Position numbers and translations under genes: made by a program
The notes under the pieces: generated by a model
What the model was told of the DNA's origin: nothing
Database searches by the model: none
What the model saw: only the letters and a program-made list of their open reading frames with translations
DNA from: Vanilla planifolia
Lineage: Eukaryota > Streptophyta > Magnoliopsida > Asparagales > Orchidaceae
Direction: 5' to 3'
Assembly (NCBI GenBank): GCA_023846275.1
Contig: CM043868.1
Span: forward strand, 1,755,153 to 1,819,152
Length of the DNA: 64,000 bases
Shown here: piece after piece, positions 14,365 through 27,200 of the stretch
Layout: each line of letters begins with the position of its first letter
Numbering within the stretch: position 1 is the stretch's first letter

Positions 14365-14646
14365 TTGTCAACTCCAAATCATAAGCCGGAGAGATTCTTG
14401 GATTGTCCTACAGATTACAATAGAAACAACTTCAAGTACTTACCTTTTGGGGCTAGAAGAAGGATGTGTCCCGGGATACAATTTGCAACTCATACGATTG
14501 AGCTTACACTGGCAAATTTACTATGTTTTTTCGACTGGAAATTACCTGATGGACTCAAGATAGAAGATATGGACATGACTGAGTGTGGAGGACTCAGTTG
14601 CTATAGGAAGCAAAGTCTCGAGTTAATGCCTCGCTTTCGAGCTTAA
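14365..14646 (+). pseudogene. P450 C-terminal fragment, array copy 10 (last)
   Basis: Protein identical to copy 2. It belongs to the terminal unit, whose flank has private changes: 'agaggaatgg' near 15389 in place of 'agaagaatgg', and a longer T run ending 'tttgctttt' near 15455. The unit is cut off at 15637. Confidence 0.93.
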
Positions 14647-15637
14647 TCAACAACTTTTTTTATCGGCTTATGATGCTGGCCACCAATTGTTCTGGGTTGA
14701 TGTGTGGTAATTTGGATGATATAGTGGATTGGCTATGCTTTTTCTCTTAATGATTATTATGTAATTATGTAAGTGTTTAAATTCTTCTTTAGATGTCTGT
14801 ATGGTAATTAATTTCCTTTTTAATTTTTCTCATATGACTTGATCAGATGATACAGTATTTTTTTTCATTATATAAATAAAATTAAATTTATTTTTGTATT
14901 AAAAATTAAATTAGTATTACACCATTAATATATAATTTGTATGTTTTTATTTATAATTTTAAACTTTTAAATTATTAACATATTTTTTTGTTTATGTTGA
15001 ATTTATTTTGGGTTTTTATTGGTGTAATTTTCTTTTAATATATTAGGAAGGATTTAAGATCTTTCTTTTATTGCTTATTATTATATACAATGATTTTCTA
15101 TTAATTGTGAGATTAAAAGTTTATAATAATATTAAAATTAAATAAAACTTTAAAATAAATTTTGAAAAATCAAAAACAAATAACTTTATTATTTGAAATT
15201 TTCTAATTAAATGCGACATAAATAATTGAAAAATATTAAATTCAATTTGCACCCATAATTTGTTCACACGCATACAATTTTGATTGTTTATTAAAAATAA
15301 AAAAAATTGTGACATCTTTGAGAGACACTTTGGTATATCTCAAAGAGAAGATTAAAAGCAAGAGGAGGAAAAAGAGTGATTATAATAGAGGAATGGAGTA
15401 GTAGTCATCTAAGAAGAAGGTAAAAATTTATATAATTATTTAATAATTTTTTTTTTGCTTTTAAGCAAGATTATAGTTGAGTTAATTAAGGAATTTGTTT
15501 TAAATAATTTCAACATAATATAAGATGAGTTGGAAGTGTTTTGAAGTGAAAGCAAGAGAAATAAATGAAGGAATCAATGGCTAAATATATCACACAATTC
15601 CATTGAAAGTTACAATAAGCTAAAAATCTAATAGAAA

Positions 15638-17861
15638 AAAATCTGAAGCACATTAGAATCCTTAGTTTTAATGATACTTTCCATAATGGTTTGGCTTTGC
15701 TTATAAATCTCATGAATGATCACTATGATTTCATGTTTTAAGGGAGGATTCTAAAAAATTCTTTTCACAAAACCTAACTTTCGTTAATTTGAATGGAGGA
15801 AGTAAGCTAAATTATATTAAGATTTAATCCATCTATCATGTTTGTATCAACAAGAAGATCTTGAAAATGTTTAAATAATACAAATTTATGTTTTGAATGA
15901 CTCTCATTTCTCATTCAATTATATTCTTATATAGCTTTTTGTTTCTTACTTTCCATATGTATCAACAATTAGAAAAGATAAACTTCATAATTTCATGATA
16001 ATCTTTGGTGTACTACCACTAGTGGTTTAAGAGAGACGCGGTTTATTCTCCTTGACATAAATGTCTAAAGTAGATGTGTTAGATAACATTTAGTATAAGC
16101 ATGATTGATAATATTCTCAATAAAACAGCAAAGGCACTTAAACATAACGCTGAAAAATGCAATTTTTTAGCTAGTTTGAGAAAGAAAGTGTGTAATTAGT
16201 ATTTGAAAAGACAGATGCTAATATCTTAGTATGAATTTTCTCATTCCACATCCTTTTCCATAGGAACTTTTCAAAGCTTTTAGACCTCATTTCATTCCAA
16301 GTAAATTTAAGAGTCAATCTATGAAGTCTTTACACCTTATTTAATGTCTAATAGACTTTTCTATTGGTAAGAGATTTGTGCACAAAAGTTGATATTAAGT
16401 TTTTTGTTATTTTTACATTTTTTCATGTGTTAGATATATTGTGTCTAATTTTTATTCATAATATTTAACTTTTATTAATTCCACCTAAATGAATTGATCC
16501 TTTAGCATCTTTCAATTTTGTTATATTGAAAAAGTCAAAACATTTCATTCAATAATATCTATGATTATTCTTCATGTCTTTTCATAAAAAAAAATTATTT
16601 TTTTTAATCTTTTTAGTATTTTGTATTAGATGATGTGAAAACATTAAAGGATAAACTAAAATTGAATTTAAAACATATTTGACAAGTACTAATTTGTCTC
16701 ACATTAATAAAAATTTCTTCTTCCGATTGACAATGTTATTTTACAATTTTTCACTAATTACTTAAAGTATGTTGACATTTTCTTATCATCATATATTGAG
16801 CATTCCAAGTAAATTATGACTGAAGTAATTCACTTAAATCTCACATTTTTTTTCTATTCTTTTACTTATATTTGTCTTCAACTTATTAGATACATAAAAT
16901 TTGTTTTTTTAGTTGTGCAATTGTGTGCATAAGATAACTAGGTTATTTAATGTCATAAAGTAAAGAATGATGATAATTAAGAATTAAAAAAATTTCTGTC
17001 AACCATTATTAAGACAAAGGGACCTTTGTCAATTGAAGGTTTATTAACTACACAAAACAAAAAATGATTTTTTGCAAAACTCAAGACAATAAAAAAACAA
17101 AAAGGCATTTAAGTATTGAAAAAAACGATATAATTTTGTTAAGAGTTTTCATAGACTTTAATTATGAGAATTATAGAAAATCAGCTAGTTTGGAATTTGA
17201 AGCATTTTGGTCAAAGCTTTCAAGGATGATCTAGAAACTAAAAAAGTTTAGTTTTATCATCAAGATAAATGTTTTATGTTTAAATCAGTAAATTAGCTTT
17301 CCAGCTCCCCATGATGTGACCCTTTAAATGACCTAACAACATCAATGAATGTGGAGAGAATGATAAAAGATCGTATTAATTTCTAAGCACATAATAAAGA
17401 ATGCTTTAATAGATAATAAAGAATGGTTTAATAAATGAGTAAGATGACTCGAATTTGAACTAATAAAACAATGACTAAATTAGCGGATCTTTTAAAACAA
17501 ACTTCACAATTTCTATGTCCAACTTGTTCAAACATTGTCTTCTTTACTAAGCATGTCCAACTCAGTCAACTTTTTTCTTCTTAAACATCTTCTCTTTTCA
17601 CTTTTGATCCATCTTACAACATTGGCTGGCAAATACGTTAATAATGGTTGTAGTTTTCACATACATTTATTGTTCTACACTCATATGCAAAACAAATGTA
17701 ACTTTAATATCCTTCAAATTACTCGAGTTCATAAAAGGCAAACACAAATAATGGGTAATCCATCTCCAACAAATGTTCAACTTTATCAACAAATGACCAA
17801 AAGAAACCGAAGACATTGGCATTCATCAAGCATAGGAACTGAACGAATATGAAGTTTTTTG
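15638..17861. other. AT-rich spacer between array and gene 3' end; nothing recognised
   Basis: About 2.2 kb of unique AT-rich sequence follows the end of the tandem array. The longest open frame (17535-17852, +) has no recognisable motif and starts from a non-ATG codon. I see no P450 remnant, retroelement protein or RNA gene here. Confidence 0.6.
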
Positions 17862-17867
17862 TTTATT
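17862..17867 (-). terminator. Candidate polyadenylation signal of the LACTB2-like gene
   Basis: TTTATT on the plus strand reads AATAAA on the minus strand, about 170 nt downstream of the stop codon at 18033, a normal distance for a plant 3' UTR. In AT-rich DNA such hexamers are common, so this is only a candidate. Confidence 0.3.
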
Positions 17868-18032
17868 TGATGGATCAAAAGTGCAAATCAAGCCAAATGT
17901 AATGCAGTTAAATATAATGCATTTGAACTGAAGAAAATATAGAAATATTAAATAAAATTACCCTACAAAAACATTCAACTTACCATTCCCTATTTCTGCA
18001 TTGTAGTTCTTGTAAAGCTGAAGAGCCAGTTC

Positions 18033-18212
18033 TTACACCATCCACTTACTGCAGTTTTTGTTCTTAAGTGCAAGGTAGAAGGCCAACCCAACAAATCCAA
18101 CAGCTAAGAATGCTTTAATGGCTACTAAGTTGTTCCTTTTGACATGTAAAACTGTCCACCGTAAAAGAAAACGTACTCCAGAACTAGCTTGAAATTTTTC
18201 TAATGAAAATGC
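18033..18212 (-). CDS. LACTB2-like: LACTB2-like gene, exon f (last exon, hydrophobic C terminus)
   Basis: 180 nt from acceptor 'ttttgcag' to a TAA at 18033-18035. It encodes AFSLEKFQASSGVRFLLRW, then a basic stretch (HVKRNN) and a ~20-residue hydrophobic run (about LVAIKAF to FYLAL), ending KNKNCSKWMV. Exon e ends LPK, so the join reads LPK-AFSLEKFQ, as expected for the family. The hydrophobic run near the very C terminus could be a tail anchor placing the enzyme on an organelle membrane; this is inferred from composition alone. Confidence 0.9.
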   Translation of the reverse strand, partial: AFSLEKFQASSGVRFLLRWTVLHVKRNNLVAIKAFLAVGFVGLAFYLALKNKNCSKWMV

Positions 18213-21200
18213 CTGCAAAACAAAATGGACTTCTGGAGATAAACTTTTAAGAGGAGATTAAGAGAAAAATACAAGCACAAATGCTTGGCATGTTGCTTTT
18301 ATTTTCTTATGTAATTGATATTGAACACCTTGATCATTACATCAATCAGAAACCAGAACTAATCAATGGCAGACCCACAAATCACGACAGATATTAACAT
18401 ATTTTATTCCACAAAGAGAAGATTTTTCTAATGGTATAATTTTATAGGCTTATACAGGACTGCTGGAAGTAGTAATCATCTTGACGAATGCATCGTTACT
18501 GCTGTTTAAGTTATCTATGGAGAAGCCCTGCATTTTCACATAAAACTGTTGAAATTGTCCCAGTATCCAATTTCAATGACCAAAACAACAAAAAGAATTA
18601 TGCATAGTATCTATTACATGAGACAACAAGTCCAAGAAGCAAAACAAAAACAAAGAATATGAAACTGTATTCTAAGAATGAAAGACTTTAAGTAAACAAG
18701 AAATATGTAATTTTATAATCAAAATAAATAGATTTGTAGAAATTCATGATTTATTAGTTTGATTTATTTTCTGGAATGAAGGAACATTGGTATTGATTTA
18801 TTGATTTCATAATTAATTTGATTTATTTCTTACAATAAAGAAATATTAATATTAATTTTTTGATTCCTTAATTAGTTTCATTTGTTTTTTAAAATCGAGT
18901 ATGACATTAATTTATCAATTCTCTAATTAGTTATTTTTTAGTTTTAATTTCTTGATGTCAAAAAGTGATTCTCTTTTTTGATATATATTCATGTAAAGTT
19001 TCATAAAAAAAATAATAAGAACAAACATTTTTTGCTTACAAATTTCCAAGTTGCTTTTGACCTCAAATTTTTTTTTGTTGACCAAATGTTACATGGTAAG
19101 AACAAATAAAACCCATTCCCATTAGAAGCAATCACAAGTTTTGAACACACCATGGTCGGATAGATGGTGTTCCTTTTCATATTATAGCACATAGGTTGAA
19201 TGGGAACAATTATTTTTAGTAGTCATAATTCATGTTGATACACATTTGTGAAAAGGGGAATGATGTATCTTATCAATGAAGTCATTCCTCCAAAAGTTGG
19301 ACATCTATAATTTAAAAATTGAAAGATGAAAAACAACATGGTCATATCATGGTTGGTCAATTCCATTACAAACGAAATTGATGAGAATTTCTTGTTGTAC
19401 AACACAGCTTATCACAATTTTATTCAAGGAAAAATACCTTGACCATTTTTGAGATCAAAACTAATCTCCATGATCTTTGATAAGAAGATTCTTTTGTCAT
19501 CAAATAATACAACCTCCTCACTTGTGAATGGTAGTGATTGCATGTGTTTGAAGAACATCAATAGAATTGCATAAGTGATATAAAACAAATTCAAAGAAAT
19601 CAATGAAAAGAAAAGAAATTTTAAATTCTAGATGGGATTCAATAAGAATCTCGATAACGTTCAAGGGTATGTATTAGGAATGAAGCTTCTACCAAACATT
19701 CAAGAAGTGTTCATTAAGGTTCATTAAGAAAAAAGTAGAAAGTAATACTAGGAGAATTTCCTATTATTTCTATCACGGAAAATTCTACCATAGTCGCTCA
19801 AGGAGTCCAATACAAAAACAAAGACAATAAATAAAAGAAGGGAAGACAGTGGTGTGATCACTGTTGGAAAGTAGGTCAAACATAGAACAATTGATGGAAA
19901 ATCCACGACAAGGATGTTGATTGGAAGCCCTCAAGTCCCAAATTTGACAAGGTAGCAAGGAACAACTTGAAGTTCTACAAAAGATATTTTCACAACAAAG
20001 TTCTATGATCAATACAATTGAAATGAGATCTTTAGCACAAAAAATGTAAATACCTAAGTGTCCTCTTTGTGAAATCCGCAAAAATAGTTAAGTTGATTAT
20101 AGACACAAGTACATTTGATTGTATGATAAGAGATGCAACACTATTTCACACCTATAATTCATGTCAAAAAAAATCTTATAATGCAAATTGTTGATGGATC
20201 TCTCTCTAAAGTGGTTGAAATTGTATCATTATTATTTCGAAGGATCAAGCCATGGCATCTATACTTCATGTTCCTAATTTGAACCATGATCTTTTGTTTA
20301 TTAACAAGCTTACTTCAAACAAAATAGCATTGATAAGGTTTTTCCAAATTTGTTGTAATTTTAAGAATTGGTTTGGAGAGGCTGATAATTGAAACCCCCT
20401 CTTCCATCATATTTAAAGCAAAATTGACAATTGGAGTAATTGAGTTCTGCTTCATCTTTTGGTCTTCAGGCATGTTGTACTTTAAGTGTTAGGTTTTGTC
20501 CATCCCCAAGGATGTCCTCAAAAAGATTGCCAAAGTATGTGCTCGTTTCATGGTGCATGGACGCATTGAGCACAAATGGACTATTGCAAAACAATATATC
20601 TACAATCTTATGCACCTTAGTGGTTTGGGTGCTCTATATGAACTTGTAATCAATAAAGTCCACATTTTGTAGGCTTAAAACTAAGATTCCATTCTCTGAT
20701 AATCCTTGCGCCAGTTGGATGTGTCTAGTACCTTAGTCATCACAATATTTAGGAAAAATTAGGCAAGAAAGGATCTGCCCATTACAAGCCAATTTTGGCA
20801 GCACGTATGGATCGATAGACCATAGTTGGTGGTTCTTTTAAGAGTTTTGTAGAGGGAGCATATATATATCCACAATAGCCTTAGAGATACATGGTGGACA
20901 ACTTCTATACTATGTATAACTAGCCTCATGCTTCCAAAGAGCTTGATTCCTTGCTGGTCAAACTCTTTCTTCTAATGATGCTACCTATTTTGTAGAAGAA
21001 ATGGAGGGCATCCTTGGTGAATTGCTTTAGAAGAACTAAAGTATACATAAATGGCCCTATCCATGAAAGCAGACAAGTTCACCAAGGAGTACACCTCTTG
21101 ATCCAACTTATACAAATAAAAGGGAACATTTCAAGGAGACTGTCATAGAGGGCTTCCTTGCTACTAGAATCAAAGAACTTGGATATATTGATCAGAGTTA

Positions 21201-24200
21201 AGTTGGCTCACAAGCTTTGTCACCAGATGAACATTGTCGGTTAGACTCTTTCCATGAAATGAAGCTTGGACGCATGAATGATTCAGGGCAAACAAGATTA
21301 TTGTTCGATGGTAAAAATCCTTTTAATCACTTTGTAAAAAAAGTTACAAGCAAAATTTGACAATAATTTAAAAGGTACTAGCCTTTTTACAAATAAGGAG
21401 AATTGTCATAGGCTTACCACTATCAGGCAAACTATGGGCAGTAAAGCATGAGAAATACCTCTCAAAAAATTAAACAAATGATATCCTAAAACAAAATAAA
21501 GAATTTGGTAATGGAGCCACGAAGGCTAGGTGATTTTTTCATTAAGTATGCATAATGACTCAAGGAATATCCTCTACCTTAATGTCCCTGACCAAATGTG
21601 CAATGTTGTTTGTAAAGGAGTTTGACCAACAGGGAAATCAAGTTGATAATGAGTGTCAGGCTAGTTATACATTACGATGTAAGCCATCACATATTTTGCG
21701 TACATTGTACTCCATAAAAAACCAAGATTTTCTTCCGCTTGACAAAGCCAACAAATCTTAACACATTGAGCCATCTAAAAGAAATTGAGTTTCTTTACAT
21801 CGATAAGACCTTCCCATACTTCCACTCCTGATCGAGAATATGAAGACCAACAGATTGTTAGAATTATATTATGAATAACGAACAGATTCTTAGTTTTCTT
21901 TTACAATGTTCTAGATATCCAGCTTCCAATGTTTGAAAGCATTCTCAAGAATCTAAGTATGAGTCCTTGGATTGGGGAAGAGACGACATAGTAGCCACAA
22001 CCTCCTTGAAGCCAGGAATATCTGTTTTGGAGTTCTTAAATTTGAAAAAAAAGTTGCTTTTAGCTAGATCATTGCATTGAAGAACACACAAGACGATTTG
22101 AGAAAGGATTAGAAATGAAGTTAACAGTTTTGGTAGGGAAAATACACATCCAACTGCCATTACACATAATAAAAGGTAATTTAGAATATATAAGATTTTC
22201 ATTGAACTTAATTGACTTGGTTTTATGAGGACTAAAACAGGAAAAACGTTCACATAAAAATCCATCAAAAGGCTGTTGAAGTGCTGCATGTGCCACTAAG
22301 GAGAATTGTTGCTAACATGTTGAAATGCACGTGGACGTAATTAAAATCACCAAAAACAATGTGTGTGTGCTCTTGATCACTAATACTATTAAATTCCTCT
22401 CAAAAGAGTCATCCTAAAATAAAAATCATTGTATACATAAGTGGTAGTAAAAGAGAAATTATTTGAAGCATAGAAGTTGACTAAGTCAACTGAGGTGAGG
22501 TGTTTAATTGACAAGTTGATATGTCTAAACCCACAATAATGAGGATGTACTATTTGGTCAATATCAAAATTGTGAAATGTCTTCCACACAAAATTCATTG
22601 CATGTGTGCTTATTTCTCAACATCATCCTCTTGAAGCTTAGTTTAACCAAAGAATGAATATCACTATTGTGAAGCCTAACCAAATGCCAATACTCCAAAA
22701 TTGTTGAACTTTCAAGCCAGCCCTTGACATTCAAAGCAAGGATGTGAGGCTTCCTATTCATGAGCAAGTGGAGAAACATCACTCCTTGAAGGGTGAGTGG
22801 CCATCTCCTTGAGCAATAATGCAAGTGTTTGCTAACCCAGTGGAACATCGGAATCAACATCTCTAAGATTGGTAGAAAGATCAGTAAGATGGTGAATGGG
22901 GTCCATCTTCTCCAAAGAGGGAGGCTGTGGGGAACATGAGTAGAGTTAAACATAACCATCATGAAGCTTGATGTCCTCTATCTTAGCCTTGAACAAGAGG
23001 ATAGAAAAGGTATTTTCTTCAAGCAATTAAATAAGGGGAGGATGTTCCATAGACCAAGCTTGAACAGTGGGTTGTTGATGCCTTAGCCTGCTTCTTCCTC
23101 AATTCTCGATCAAGCCCTAGCTTTAGAGAAGCTTTCAACATTTGTCTTGAAGGCAATGGCATTTTTTGAACTTAGAGCTTGCCCCCAAGGAGCAAAAGGG
23201 CATGTTGAAACTACATGGGCAATGGTTTCAAAAGCCATGTACAAATTTGGTATAAACTCATAATCAACATCAATCTCAATCAAGTTCTCACCAATTTTGA
23301 TAATCATCCTAGTGGGAAAAGAGCAATCAATATCAACTTCAACTAAGAATCTACAAAAATCAACTTTGATTAGTAGCATTCAAGTGATCAATCATAATGG
23401 GCAATATAATAAAGCAATCCAAGATAAACACTTTGCAATTCATAGTTGCAACTAAAGGTCAAGGAATTTAACCCAACTCAAAATGTAATCAAAGGAGTCT
23501 TTTTTGGAATATCATTTCTGGAACCCATCTTTTGAACAAAAAATTCTACCATCGATGGAGCATGCCCCATAATGTAGATCTCTATCAAGATCATCTTTAA
23601 TAGTAAACATATAGAAAAACTCCTTGTGTAAGTGAAGATCAAAAAGCACCATGAGGGTTCCACATCACCAATTAGATTAAGAGCATGTCTCTGCTACCAA
23701 GAGAGTACCCCCATTAAAGAGTAATCTCACAGCCCTACATTCCTAGTGATAATATTTATCATAATGGAAACCTTATCATTCATATTAGGAACAAATTGTA
23801 GGTGTTATAAAAAATTCATATTCTTAGATAACAAGATCTTCAACAATCTGCGGTTGGTAGAGCTTGATTATTCTTGACAAGTACCAATGGAGAAGTGGTG
23901 AGTGGTTGGGTAGATGAATTAATTATCAACAAAATGTGGCTCAAGGGTGGGGTCAATGGTAATTCTAGGGAGGCAATTTAAGTGCATGGAACAATGGAAT
24001 GGTTGGAATTAGGATACTTGCACTGCTTGCCCAATCTTAGAAGAGAATGCTAACACTAAGGAAGCACTAACAGTGAGAGGATTGCAGGACTCCTTCTAGC
24101 CTATTGTTGAAGAGCCATTAAGCTATGCCAAGGGAACGTCTTAGTGAAGAGGTGGCAAGGATAGGCAGCAAACCTTTGCATTTGTGGCATGTTTGCAATA

Positions 24201-27200
24201 GTAGGTGGCCTCAAGAAGATAGAGAGACTAGGGTCAAGTAGCACTTGTTGTAAGAAGATTAGAGAGGATGATAACTTACTTGTCAGTGTTTATTGGTTCA
24301 GGTACTTAGGTTGGTGATTCCAATGGGACAATCAACTAGAGAGTTTGATGTGGCACATGTGCATTGCGAAAGCTTCGATGAGCACAAAAGTGACAAAACA
24401 AGGAAAAGAAAACGACGACTGGAGGTGCAACGACTAGGCAACAGCCGCATGTTGGACCATGGTGACTGGGGAAGGTAAGAAACGTCTGTATTATTTGTGT
24501 CGAGCTCTTGAATCTTTGTCTATTACACCGAGTCTTAAATCTACTAGTTATATCCTAGTGTTAACGCTGCTAACTAATATTTTATACGCTAATAGGACCA
24601 ATAAAGACTACAATTTCTTCTAGTAGGTGTGAGACTTAGATAATTTAGTGCAATGCTGCAAAAGAAAGTATTTCCAGCCCAGCAAGGCAAAATCCAATGC
24701 TAAACATGATGTTTTCCCTAGAATTAAATACTATCATACACCACAAAAATTGAGCACTCTAGAGCATATTTAATGTGGAATACTGACATATTTCACGATG
24801 CTTAAACACAGATATTAACGATTCAGCATATCTAATAGTTTTTATTTATGTGCTGGAATTATTATATATGAACAGGGCTGTGAGATAAGAAAGTAAACGT
24901 AAGGTTTAAGACACCATATGTTATCCAAAATGGAAAAATTGATTAATGTTTCTCTATTCAGACATCTAAACGTTACAAAAAATAAACTTGATTAACAAGC
25001 ATGGGTCCAAATATAGATAAAAAAATTCTTTTAAATGGTTCACCTCTAAAGATACAAAGCTAGGATTAAAATATACGTATATAGAAGACACTTCAAGCAT
25101 TACCTTTGGAAGTTTATCTTGGTAGGACAGGTGATCAACATGAAGTCTGACATTCGATGAAGCTACAATCCACAGCTTAATGTCGACGTCTGCATAAACG
25201 GCAGCAACTATATCATACAATGTTTGTGCCCCATTTTCAATGGCTTCTAGGATTGCTTGTTCTCGATCCCTGCGATGTCTGCAATTAAACATTTTTCTAA
25301 TGAGATATAATTCAATAAAAAATAATTGTAATAGGGATAAATATGCATTTAAGTTCAAAAGAAAGCAAACTAGTCCATCTTACACAATTAATGTGCTGCG
25401 AAAAGATGCACTATTGGTAAAAGCCTATTTATTCAACATCACGATGAATTTGCATCAATAAACACATCATACACTTGTTTTACAGTATCAATTTCTAAGA
25501 ATTTATATTAAGTTATTTTAGCTGATAAAAGTATTTAGTACCCAAAGTAGACCAAATGCACATGCAAGAACTACTTAAAAAGAAAAGAGATTGCTTTAAT
25601 GCTACTTTCCAGCTTAAGAATAATTAAGTCGAGCATTATAAATTAAAACGACTTTAATAAGCTTCAGCATACTTCAGGTATCCACAAAGCATCCTTTCAG
25701 GCCATAGGTTGATTCTGCCATGCATGGGGATCAGCACCCGTGGGAAAAGCTCTAAGAACTTATAAGTCGTTTGAAAATAATCCTGCAAAAACAGGAGTTC
25801 CCATCCTCAACTAAATCAATGCAAAAACAATTTTATGATAACAATGAAGGTGAAAAAAAAAAAGTCAAATTCAATAGGAGTTTGCCAGGATTTAAAATCA
25901 TACCAAATAGGAGTATTGTTAGAAATTGTAACTTAAAACACTGTAGTGATCTTGCTTCTATCATCATTATGTGATATTCTAATAAGCTCCTTTCAGTTTA
26001 ACAAGACAAGCCTACAGAAATATGCGACACTTGTTATTTTGTTTTTGAGCATGTGAGGAATACAATCCACCATAATGTTATAGGGAAAATATTACAAAAA
26101 AAGGAGACAACAAAATACCAAAATGTAGGAAAACCAAAGGACCCCCACACTAAAAAAATTCTTTAAGAGAACATCCAATGACAAAATAAAAATTGGATTG
26201 TTATTGTGTACTACATGTGAAGGATGATGTAAATAGATGACATACCATATGCAGGTCTCAAGTTACCATTTGTCACGCCATCCAGGAGTAAATAAAAACC
26301 AAACTTTTGCATCAAATCTGTATAAGTTGCATTACAAGAACAAGGATCTACTAATGGAAAATTGTAGTGATGTCAACTTTGACATTGCCAACACAATCTC
26401 CAAAAGAGTAATTTGTTATTGAAAGAGACTTGCATTCCTTCTATTCCAAATGTTGTAAACTATTGGTCATTATACAATTATGCTTTAGTTGGAGATGGTA
26501 CATGGAAAGTTGAGGTGCTTAATAACCTATTGGATAGAGCATGCTTAGGCACCACCCAAGATGAGTCTATGAAGGATTCTCCTATTGAACCAACATACAA
26601 AAAAGAGATTATTAGTTGAGTCTGATGAGGAGTAACAAAAAAAGACAAAGAAAACAACATCTGAGACCCACCCTAGCTATAGTATCAAACAACTTAAGTT
26701 CACTATGAAAAGTCATTTGTATGTATAACCTCTATCTAATTTTGCATCTCTTGAACTAAACAAGTTGTAGTAAGTCCAAAGGAGCATAAAGAGCTATAAA
26801 AGCATAGGTTTTCATTCACTATGGTGGTTATTTAATTCACTTACCACCACTAAAATAATATTCTAATGGGGAAAACCTCAAAAACCTCCCAAAAACTAAA
26901 CAAGCTAAGTTATTATTTACACATTCAAATCTTTTGATATGCCTATTGAATGATGAATCCTCAAACTGTTCTACATAATAGCTTTGTTAATGTGAAGTGC
27001 ATCAAAAGTACCCTACTTCCCAAGTTAGCCACAAGATGTTGATTTCTTGCTAGGCAATGGTGGTCCAATTCTAATTAGCATTGTTATGGCATACAAATTA
27101 TGAACAAATACTATTTATCTTTTTCAAAAACTGCTTTTGGTTTAGAGAAAGCTTGACACCAGAAATGCAACATACAAGTTGAAGCACAGCTAAAAGGGAA

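Larger units (their letters stand above)
1..15637 (+). repeat. 1608-bp head-to-tail tandem array carrying a P450 gene tail
   Basis: The same ~1608-bp block recurs head to tail, with P450 frames starting at 1501, 3109, 4717, 6325, 7933, 9541, 11149, 12757 and 14365 (constant spacing 1608) and a truncated copy at the left edge. The last unit stops at 15637, where its sequence departs from the consensus inside an A run, so it lacks the next P450 segment. Each unit is about 280 bp of P450 3' coding sequence followed by ~1.3 kb of AT-rich flank. Internal units differ at only a handful of sites. The left-most unit spans 1605 bp because of small indels and has many private substitutions; the right-most also has private changes. 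This is the expected pattern of unequal exchange with homogenised centre and diverged edges. The array continues beyond the left edge, so the total copy number is unknown. Confidence 0.98.

Noticed and set aside
1..15637. Cluster of functional P450 genes
   Set aside because: Each unit has only the last ~90 codons, no ATG before the heme loop, no I-helix or K-helix sequence, and an Arg in place of the conserved heme-loop Gly.
1..15637. CRISPR or bacterial repeat array
   Set aside because: The units are 1.6 kb of continuous direct repeat without spacers, in DNA with spliced plant genes and plant retroelements.
17535..17852. 105-residue plus-strand frame near the gene's 3' end
   Set aside because: Non-ATG start, no motif, and it overlaps the probable 3' UTR of the LACTB2-like gene on the other strand.
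22069..22296. Frame taken alone as a small gene
   Set aside because: Read with the overlapping frame 21945-22289 it is the frameshifted end of a LINE endonuclease, so it is part of that relic.
20430..23700. Twin-priming inversion of a LINE
   Set aside because: In twin-priming the inverted 5' part lies upstream of the 3' part; here the arrangement is the reverse, so a later inversion or two separate insertions are more likely.
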